This document shows positions 58,437-64,000 of a DNA stretch of 64,000 nucleotides, piece by piece. The position numbers and the translations under genes were made by a program. Numbering within the stretch: position 1 is the first letter of the stretch; each line of letters opens with the position of its first letter. The stretch comes from Chachezhania sediminis (GTDB lineage Bacteria; Pseudomonadota; Alphaproteobacteria; Rhodobacterales; Rhodobacteraceae): the NCBI RefSeq assembly GCF_009765275.1, contig NZ_VOPH01000007.1:166393-230392 (forward strand). The letters are read 5' to 3'. Under the pieces are notes generated by a model, which saw only the letters and a program-made list of their open reading frames with translations, searched no databases and was not told the origin of the DNA.

Positions 58437-59483
58437 ATGCGCACCGGACATTTCCAGGAAACCACTGGGCAGCTGATCGCCCTGACCGACAGTCCTGCCG
58501 TGATCGGCTGGACCGGCGTCCTGATCGCGGGCCTGCTGGCCGCGCCGTTGGTGGTCGGAAACTATGAACTGACGCTGATGGTGACCGTCCTGATCGCCGT
58601 CGTGGGCGCCGTGGGTCTGAACCTGCTGACGGGGACGACGGGCCTGATCTCCTTGGGGCAGGCCGGGTTTCTGGCGGTGGGCGCCTACGGCAATGCCGTG
58701 CTGATGGTCGATTACGGCTGGCCGGTCTGGCTGTCGCTGCCCGCGGGGGGCGTGGTGTCGGCGCTGATCAGCCTGCTGGTGGGCATCCCGTCCCTGCGGC
58801 TGAAGGGGCTTTACCTTGCCATCACCACGCTGGCCTTTTCCTTCATCGTCAGCCACGTGATCCTTTATGCCGAACCGATCACCCATGGTCCCAACGGCAT
58901 CTTCGTGAACGGGGCCAAGATCCTTGGCGTCAACGTCCAGAAGGGGCCGGCGCTGTACTATCTGACGCTGTTTGTGGCGGTCTGCGTGGTGCTGATGGTC
59001 CTGAACATGCAGCGCACAAGGCTGGGCCGCGGGTGGCTGGCGATCCGCGACCACGACATCGCGGCGCGGGCGATGGGGATCGACCTGACCCGCTACAAGT
59101 TGCTGGCCTTCGTGGTGTCGTCCTTCATCGTGGGCATCGCCGGCGGGCTTCTGTCGCTGCAGATCCGGTTCATCAACATCGACGTCTTCGGCCTGATCCT
59201 GTCGATCGAGGCGCTGGCGATCATCATCCTGGGCGGCATGGGATCGGTCGCGGGCGCGATCATGGGGGCGGTGTTCCTGACGCTTCTGCCCGAGGCGATC
59301 CGGATCGCCTTCAACCTGATCCTGACGCCCGGGTCGGCCTTCTATTCCACATATGTCTACGAAATCCGCGGCGTCGCCTATGGGGCGGTGATCGTCGCGT
59401 TCCTGCGCTTCAAGCCGGACGGGCTGATCGGCCTCTGGCGGGATGCGCGGAAGTACTGGAGCAACTGGCCGCTGGCCTACTGA
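58437..59483 (+). CDS. livM: LivM-type ABC permease (second system)
   Basis: A 348-aa membrane permease (LNLLTGTTGLISLGQAGFLAVGAYG, IRDHDIAARAMGIDLTRYKLLAF EAA-type loop, LAIIILGGMGSVAGAIMG). It forms the channel with LivH. The substrate-binding protein gene follows after 32 bases with a strong ribosome-binding site. Confidence 0.9.
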   Translation: MRTGHFQETTGQLIALTDSPAVIGWTGVLIAGLLAAPLVVGNYELTLMVTVLIAVVGAVGLNLLTGTTGLISLGQAGFLAVGAYGNAVLMVDYGWPVWLSLPAGGVVSALISLLVGIPSLRLKGLYLAITTLAFSFIVSHVILYAEPITHGPNGIFVNGAKILGVNVQKGPALYYLTLFVAVCVVLMVLNMQRTRLGRGWLAIRDHDIAARAMGIDLTRYKLLAFVVSSFIVGIAGGLLSLQIRFINIDVFGLILSIEALAIIILGGMGSVAGAIMGAVFLTLLPEAIRIAFNLILTPGSAFYSTYVYEIRGVAYGAVIVAFLRFKPDGLIGLWRDARKYWSNWPLAY

Positions 59484-59515
59484 GCCGGCGGCCGCACAAG
59501 CGGAGGAGGAGAGAA

Positions 59516-60682
59516 ATGAAACATCTCGCAGGCGCGGTCATCGCCGCTCTGATGGGAAGCGCGGCCATGGCCGCCGATCCCGGGGTCACCGATACCGAAA
59601 TCAGGATCGGCGACGTGAACATCATGACGGGGCCCGCGTCCTTCATCGGGCGGGCCGTGTCGATCGGATCGAAGATCGCCGCGGACGAGATCAATGCCGC
59701 CGGCGGCGTGAACGGGCGCAAGATCACCATCGTGACCGAAGACGACGGTTACATTCCGGCGCGGTCGTTCCAGGCGCTGACCAAGCTTCTGGAAGTCGAC
59801 GAGATCTTCGCGCTGAACGGCACGTCGGGCACGGCCAACGTCCTGGCCATGATGCCGCTGATCGAGGAAAACAACCTGCCGACCATCGTGTCGACGGCCC
59901 CGAACGAGCTGGTCTATGACCCGGTCCGGCCGTCCGTCTTCACGCTGGGTGCCAGCTATTCCGACGCCTTCTATGCGCAGCTGAAATACATCCACGAGAA
60001 CACCCAGCCGGAAAACCCGGTCTATGGCCTGATCCGGCAGGACGACGATTTCGGGCTGGCGGTGGAACATGGCTATGAGCGTGCGGTGAAGGATTTCGGC
60101 GTCAAGGACGGCGGCATCGTGCGCTTCAAGAAGGGCACGTCGAACTTCGCGGCCGAGATGATCCAGATGCGTGCGGCCGGCGTGAACGTTCTGGCCAATG
60201 GCGGCATCATCTCCGGCGCGGCCAACATCCTGAGCGAGGCGCGCAAGCTGGGCATGCCGCTGGAATCCGCACAGGTCTGGAGCGAGGACATGCCGCTGTC
60301 GGTGAACCTCGCCGCGCAGGCGGGGTACGATTACTATGTCGGCGACTACGTGGCACTGACCGGCGACGACTATGACGCCTTTGTCGAGAAGGCAAAGCAG
60401 TATGTCACCGCCGACGACATCGCCGCGATGAACCGCTACACGCTGGTGACTTATGCGGCGCTGCATGCGATGGCCGAGGCGATGGGACAGTGCGGCCAGG
60501 ACCTGACCCGCGCCTGCACCGTCGAGAACCTGCGCAAGCTGAAGGATTTCGAGGTCGGCGGCATCATGGCGCCGATCAGCTTCGACAACGACAAGCAGCT
60601 GTCGGGCACGGCCATCGCCGTCTACCAGCTGGATGCCGCGTCGAAGACCTTCACCCGCAAGACCGATTTCGCCGACTACTGA
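59516..60682 (+). CDS. Liv-type substrate-binding protein (second system)
   Basis: 388 aa from the ATG at 59516 behind GGAGGAGGAG. Signal peptide MKHLAGAVIAALMGSAAMA, mature start ADPGVTDTEIRIGDVNIMTG. A periplasmic type I binding fold of the LivK/urea-amide class (ITIVTEDDGYIPARSFQALTKL, LPTIVSTAPNEL). The ligand is presumably the carboxylic acid later activated by the operon's ligase; it shows clear divergence from the binding protein at 25367. Confidence 0.9.
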   Translation: MKHLAGAVIAALMGSAAMAADPGVTDTEIRIGDVNIMTGPASFIGRAVSIGSKIAADEINAAGGVNGRKITIVTEDDGYIPARSFQALTKLLEVDEIFALNGTSGTANVLAMMPLIEENNLPTIVSTAPNELVYDPVRPSVFTLGASYSDAFYAQLKYIHENTQPENPVYGLIRQDDDFGLAVEHGYERAVKDFGVKDGGIVRFKKGTSNFAAEMIQMRAAGVNVLANGGIISGAANILSEARKLGMPLESAQVWSEDMPLSVNLAAQAGYDYYVGDYVALTGDDYDAFVEKAKQYVTADDIAAMNRYTLVTYAALHAMAEAMGQCGQDLTRACTVENLRKLKDFEVGGIMAPISFDNDKQLSGTAIAVYQLDAASKTFTRKTDFADY

Positions 60683-60738
60683 TCCCAGCCGGTGCGGGGG
60701 GCTTGCCTTCCGTACCGGTCCATCCCGGACGCATCCCC

Positions 60739-61689
60739 ATGACCCTGCCCAAGGACTGGCATGGCCGGCTGTCGGTGCCCGTGATCGCGGCGCCGATGTT
60801 CCTGGTCTCGACCCCCGAACTTGTCACGGCCTGCTGCCTGAACGGCGTGCTGGGCACCTTTCCCGCCCTGAACCAGCGCACCACCGACGGCTATGCCCTC
60901 TGGCTGGACCGGATCGAGGAGCGGCTCGACGGACAGGACGCGGCACCCTTCGGCGTGAACCTTGTCGTCCATCGGTCCAACGCCCGGCTGGCGGCCGATC
61001 TGGAGGTGACGGTCCGGCGCCGCGTGCCGCTGGTGATCACGTCTCTGGGGGTGGAGCCCGAGGTCATCGCCGCTGTCCACGAAACCGGCGGGCTGGTCTT
61101 TCACGATGTCACCACGCGGCGCTTCGCGGAACGGGCGATCACGGCCGGCGTCGACGGGCTGATCGCAGTGGCACAGGGGGCGGGCGGGCATGCCGGGGCG
61201 CTGAACCCCTTCGCGCTGGTGGCCGAACTGCGCCGCGACTTTGCCGGTCCGCTGGTCCTGGGCGGCGCCCTGACCCATGGCACACAGGTCGCGGCGGCGC
61301 AGCTGATGGGGGCGGACATGGCCTATATCGGAACGCGCTTCATCGCCACGCCCGAAAGCAGTGCGCAGCCCGGCCACCGCGACATGATCCTGGACGGCGG
61401 GGGCGGCGACGTCGCGCTCAGCGCCGCGGTCAGCGGGGTCCCGGCGAACTTCCTGCGGGCGAGCCTGGCTGCGGCAGGCATCGACCCGGACGGGGCCGAG
61501 ATCGCCCACGAACGGAACTTCGGCACTACCGGCAACCTGCGCCCATGGCGCGATATCTGGGCAGCCGGGCAGGGGATCGGCAGCATCGGCAAGGTAGAGC
61601 CTGCCGCCAAGATATGCCGCGAGATGGCCCGCGACTATCGTGCGGCGCTGGAACAGGCCCCGGGCCTGGCCGCCGGTCTGCGGACCTGA
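60739..61689 (+). CDS. nitronate monooxygenase / 2-nitropropane dioxygenase-like flavoprotein
   Basis: 316 aa from the ATG at 60739 (MTLPKDWHGRLSVPVIAAPM). TIM-barrel FMN protein (VIAAPMFLVSTPELVTACCLNGVLGTFPALN, GVDGLIAVAQGAGGHAGALNPFALV, DMAYIGTRFIATPES). The family includes nitronate monooxygenases and FabK-like enoyl reductases; in acyl-CoA operons these may act as enoyl-CoA reductases. It lies 56 bases after the binding protein gene and is probably the end of that operon. Confidence 0.85.
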   Translation: MTLPKDWHGRLSVPVIAAPMFLVSTPELVTACCLNGVLGTFPALNQRTTDGYALWLDRIEERLDGQDAAPFGVNLVVHRSNARLAADLEVTVRRRVPLVITSLGVEPEVIAAVHETGGLVFHDVTTRRFAERAITAGVDGLIAVAQGAGGHAGALNPFALVAELRRDFAGPLVLGGALTHGTQVAAAQLMGADMAYIGTRFIATPESSAQPGHRDMILDGGGGDVALSAAVSGVPANFLRASLAAAGIDPDGAEIAHERNFGTTGNLRPWRDIWAAGQGIGSIGKVEPAAKICREMARDYRAALEQAPGLAAGLRT

Positions 61690-61904
61690 CAGGACATGCG
61701 GTCTGGCGGGATTGCAAAGACGGTCGACAATTCGGGCAATGGCGGGTCGGGCCGCTGCGAAGCGAAGGAGGGCCGCACGAAAGCCGGCGGCGCCGCCCTC
61801 TTCAACCTGGCGTTCCGCGACCGACGCTGCCAGGCCGTCAGTAGGGACCCCGTGTCGCCGCCCCTTTGCCATGGCCTGGACCCGGCTGCATGCAGGCGTC
61901 CGTG

Positions 61905-63122
61905 TCAGACGGCCTTTATGTCCCGCAATGGCTGCTCCGGGTCGCAAAGATCGGCCGGGTTCGGCGACAGTCCGCGTTCGATCCAGCGCTTTCCGGTCAT
62001 GTAGGCGCCTGGGTCGTTTGCGGCATCGACGGCAATCAGTTCGTGCCGCCGGAAATACCAGACGGACATCGCGCCCGGTCGGTCGCCGGCCCGCAATACG
62101 GTATGGTCGTGGCCTTTGTTCAAACCCGCAATCTGCAGCTTGACGTGGAACTGATCGGACCAGAACCAGGGCCGTGCACGATAGGGTTCCGTTGAACCAA
62201 GTATCGCATCGGCCGTGGCATTCCCCTGGTCGATGGCATTCGGCACGCTTTCCAGCCGCAGTCGAGTGTTGCCGAAGGGAAAGGATGCGCAGTCCCCGAC
62301 CGCGTAGATGTCCGGGTCGGAGCTTTGGCACAAGGCGTTGACCTTGATGCCGTTGTCGATCTCGAGTCCGGCGTCCTCGGCCAGCTCCGTGCAAGGCGTC
62401 ACGCCGATTCCCGCGACAACGAAGTCGACGTCGATCCGCCGTCCGTCGGCCAGAACCGCACCGTCCACACGCGCGGATCCGGTCAGACGTTCCAGCCCTG
62501 CGCCTTCGATCAGCCGCACGCCTTGCGCCTTGTGCAGGTCGCGAAAGAAGTCGGCCGTTTCCGCGGCGGCGACCCTTTGAAGGATCCGGGGCGCCGCTTC
62601 GACAACCGTGGTGTCGAGCCCGAGCTGCGCGGCGACGGCTGCCGCTTCCAGCCCGACATACCCACCTCCGACGATCAGGATCCGGGCACCCTTGCGAAAT
62701 TCCGCCTGCATGGCGTCGACATCCGCCAGTGTCCGGACCGAATAGACACCCTGCAAATTGCCGCCCATCGCATCGGGGAGGTGAATTGGGCGGGCGCCCG
62801 TCGCAAGGACCAGCGTGTCGAAGGGGATGTCCCGCCCGCCTGTCAGGCAGACGGTCCTGCGGGTCCGGTCGATGGCGGTGACCCGGCTGTCCAGCTGAAG
62901 GTCGATGTCGTTGTCCCTGTAAAAGTCATCGGGGCGGAACCCAAGCCGCTCGCGGGTCATTTCGCCGGTCAGGTACTTCTTGGACAGCGGTGGACGCTGG
63001 TACGGGGGAAACGGTTCCTCGCCAATCAGGACGATCCGGCCGTCGAACCCCTGTGCGCGAAGCCGGGTTGCAACTGCAAACCCGGCCTGGCCCGCGCCAA
63101 CGACAACAATAGTCCGAGTCAT
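61905..63122 (-). CDS. FAD-dependent ferredoxin/rubredoxin reductase-like oxidoreductase
   Basis: A 405-aa NAD(P)H-dependent flavoprotein of the oxygenase-coupled ferredoxin reductase type: N-terminal FAD site VVVGAGQAGFAVATRLRAQG, PPYQRPPLSKKYL (family hallmark), second NAD site ILIVGGGYVGLEAAAVAAQLG, ATGARP and the DIYAVGDCASF FAD motif, then the reductase C-terminal domain (SDQFHVKLQIAGL). It would pass electrons from NADH to a ferredoxin of a cytochrome P450 or Rieske oxygenase, none of which is in the window. Divergent from the third Liv gene. Confidence 0.9.
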   Translation of the reverse strand: MTRTIVVVGAGQAGFAVATRLRAQGFDGRIVLIGEEPFPPYQRPPLSKKYLTGEMTRERLGFRPDDFYRDNDIDLQLDSRVTAIDRTRRTVCLTGGRDIPFDTLVLATGARPIHLPDAMGGNLQGVYSVRTLADVDAMQAEFRKGARILIVGGGYVGLEAAAVAAQLGLDTTVVEAAPRILQRVAAAETADFFRDLHKAQGVRLIEGAGLERLTGSARVDGAVLADGRRIDVDFVVAGIGVTPCTELAEDAGLEIDNGIKVNALCQSSDPDIYAVGDCASFPFGNTRLRLESVPNAIDQGNATADAILGSTEPYRARPWFWSDQFHVKLQIAGLNKGHDHTVLRAGDRPGAMSVWYFRRHELIAVDAANDPGAYMTGKRWIERGLSPNPADLCDPEQPLRDIKAV

Positions 63123-63582
63123 CCTGGTCTCCTGTCCGGCTCATGCGCTTATTTAAAACCCGGACGGTCGGTTTATCAATAACGTATCGACGCATTCCGG
63201 GCGACAGGCTTTCGCCCGGCCGGGAACCACTTGCAACAGGATCCGGAGGCCAAGGGGAACGACCCGGATCCCGACGGAGGTGCCCTTGCCATGGGACATC
63301 CAACGGGGATGGAGCGCAGTAATCTGGTGCGAACGAAGCCGTACAAGCGGGGTCGGCACGCAGCGCATCGCGGGCCGACCCCGGTGCGGGCGGCAGGGGA
63401 GAGTGCACCGTGCTCGTGATCGGGAGGGTCTGGACCATGAGGCTTGAACGTTGCCGGGAACCCGGGCGGCCACGGGTCGCGGGCCATGGCAGGCGCCGTG
63501 CGAAACCCAGCGGCCAAGCCTGACGACGGTACTGCCGTTCGGTGACGGCGGACCCAATTCCGGAAACAGGGAGTGACAAGGC
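63123..63582. other. divergent intergenic region with one weak palindrome
   Basis: 460 bases between the reductase and the third LivH gene. At 63156-63174 AAACC, 9 bases, GGTTT lies near the reductase start and may be an operator. Neither the TGAG nor the TTCC box was seen, so this unit appears to be outside the regulon proposed for 21-54 kb. No coding sequence recognised. Confidence 0.35.
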
Positions 63583-64000
63583 ATGGACTTCATTCAGCTG
63601 CTGATCGGCGGCCTGTCCAACGGATGCATCTACGGCTTGATCGCCCTGGGCTTCGTTCTGATCTACAAGGCGACCGAGGCGGTCAGCTTCGCGCAGGGCG
63701 ACCTGATGATGCTGGGTGCCTTCCTGACGCTGGGGCTGACCAACGACGGCTACCTGGGCTGGTCCTTCTGGATCGCTGTCCCGGTCGCTGTCGTGCTAAT
63801 GGGTGCCTTCGCGACCGGCATCGACCGCTTTCTTGTTCGCAGGCTGTTCGGCGAGGGCCAGATCGCGGTGGTTATCCTGACCATCGCCCTGGGCTTCATC
63901 CTGCGCTTCGCCGTGGGCACGATCTGGGGCTATGAACCGCAGGTGCTGCAATCGCCCCTGAACTCGGGCGAGATCGACATCGGCAGCGCCGCGGTCGGCG
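63583..64000 (+). CDS. livH: LivH-type ABC permease, third system (partial, runs off the window)
   Basis: N-terminal 139 residues of a LivH-type permease: MDFIQLLIGGLSNGCIYGLIALGFVLIYKATEAVSFAQGDLMMLGAF is the family start, and further membrane segments follow. Start at 63583 with AGGGAG upstream. It probably opens a third Liv importer operon to the right of the window, divergent from the ferredoxin-reductase-like gene. Confidence 0.88.
   Translation, partial: MDFIQLLIGGLSNGCIYGLIALGFVLIYKATEAVSFAQGDLMMLGAFLTLGLTNDGYLGWSFWIAVPVAVVLMGAFATGIDRFLVRRLFGEGQIAVVILTIALGFILRFAVGTIWGYEPQVLQSPLNSGEIDIGSAAVG

Noticed and set aside
61690..61904. Possible small gene between the nitronate-monooxygenase-like gene and the reductase
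   Set aside because: Frames on both strands lack a ribosome-binding site and any recognisable motif.

Overview
The window is GC-rich DNA with tightly packed operons (many 4-bp ATGA overlaps), Liv-type ABC importers, three TetR regulators and one IclR regulator. Together with a giant glycine-rich autotransporter this fits an alphaproteobacterium, most likely a Rhodobacterales/roseobacter-type genome. That placement is inference from gene content and codon bias; there is no rRNA or tRNA here. I saw no insertion sequences, CRISPR arrays or phage genes.

Layout. (1) 0-1.7 kb: the end of a sugar operon (SorC-type regulator and class II aldolase). (2) 1.7-11.5 kb: a gene-free stretch with two palindromes, then a ~2,970-codon autotransporter adhesin gene interrupted by one frameshift and one in-frame TAG. 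(3) 11.8-21.7 kb, minus strand: an 11-gene operon, livG-livF-livH-livM, acyl-CoA dehydrogenase, E1alpha, E1beta and E2 of a 2-oxoacid dehydrogenase complex, two single-hotdog MaoC proteins, and E3. (4) 22-26.6 kb: a large/small acyl-CoA dehydrogenase pair, an IclR regulator, and a substrate-binding protein that probably serves the Liv system of region 3. (5) 26.6-34.8 kb: transglutaminase-like protein, TetR, two HSD17B4-like SDRs, thiolase, acyl-CoA ligase, crotonase and SDR. (6) 34.8-41.3 kb, minus strand: an operon whose order (phosphotransferase, small helical protein, acyl-CoA dehydrogenase, SDR) matches the levulinate (lvaABCD) 4-hydroxyacyl-CoA module, followed by VOC, thioesterase and MaoC genes; a TetR gene lies upstream. 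(7) 41.3-53.9 kb: a biotin-dependent acyl-CoA carboxylase with an AtuA-like protein, crotonase, acyl-CoA dehydrogenase, SDR, MaoC, acyl-CoA ligase and TetR, resembling terpene/leucine-type (atu/liu) clusters. (8) 54-60.7 kb: a complete Liv-type importer with an embedded AMP ligase and its own binding protein, then a nitronate-monooxygenase-like gene. (9) 61.9-64 kb: a ferredoxin-reductase-like protein and the start of a third Liv permease.

From about 11.8 to 61 kb this reads as one catabolic island. Carboxylic acids are imported by Liv-type transporters, activated by AMP-forming ligases, and degraded by beta-oxidation using both (S)-type (crotonase) and (R)-type (MaoC plus HSD17B4-like SDR) steps. 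A carboxylase branch would handle beta-methyl-branched intermediates, and a putative 4-hydroxyacyl-CoA kinase branch would handle gamma-hydroxy intermediates. The substrate cannot be named from sequence; a branched, terpenoid or alicyclic acid is a guess.

The most notable non-coding signal is a pair of shared operator-like motifs in the intergenic regions. One is a TGAG-N5-CTCA inverted repeat (11 sites, several with perfect 7-11-bp arms). The other is a 16-bp palindrome with consensus TTCCACRTAYGTGGAA (6 sites). They co-occur in six promoter regions, often with the 16-bp box flanked on both sides by TGAG boxes, which suggests a two-input regulon run by the local TetR paralogues and perhaps the IclR protein. 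A second notable point is that the carboxylase alpha subunit is split into a biotin-carboxylase ORF and a BCCP ORF by one in-frame TGA, with the BCCP ATG in the same frame two codons later.
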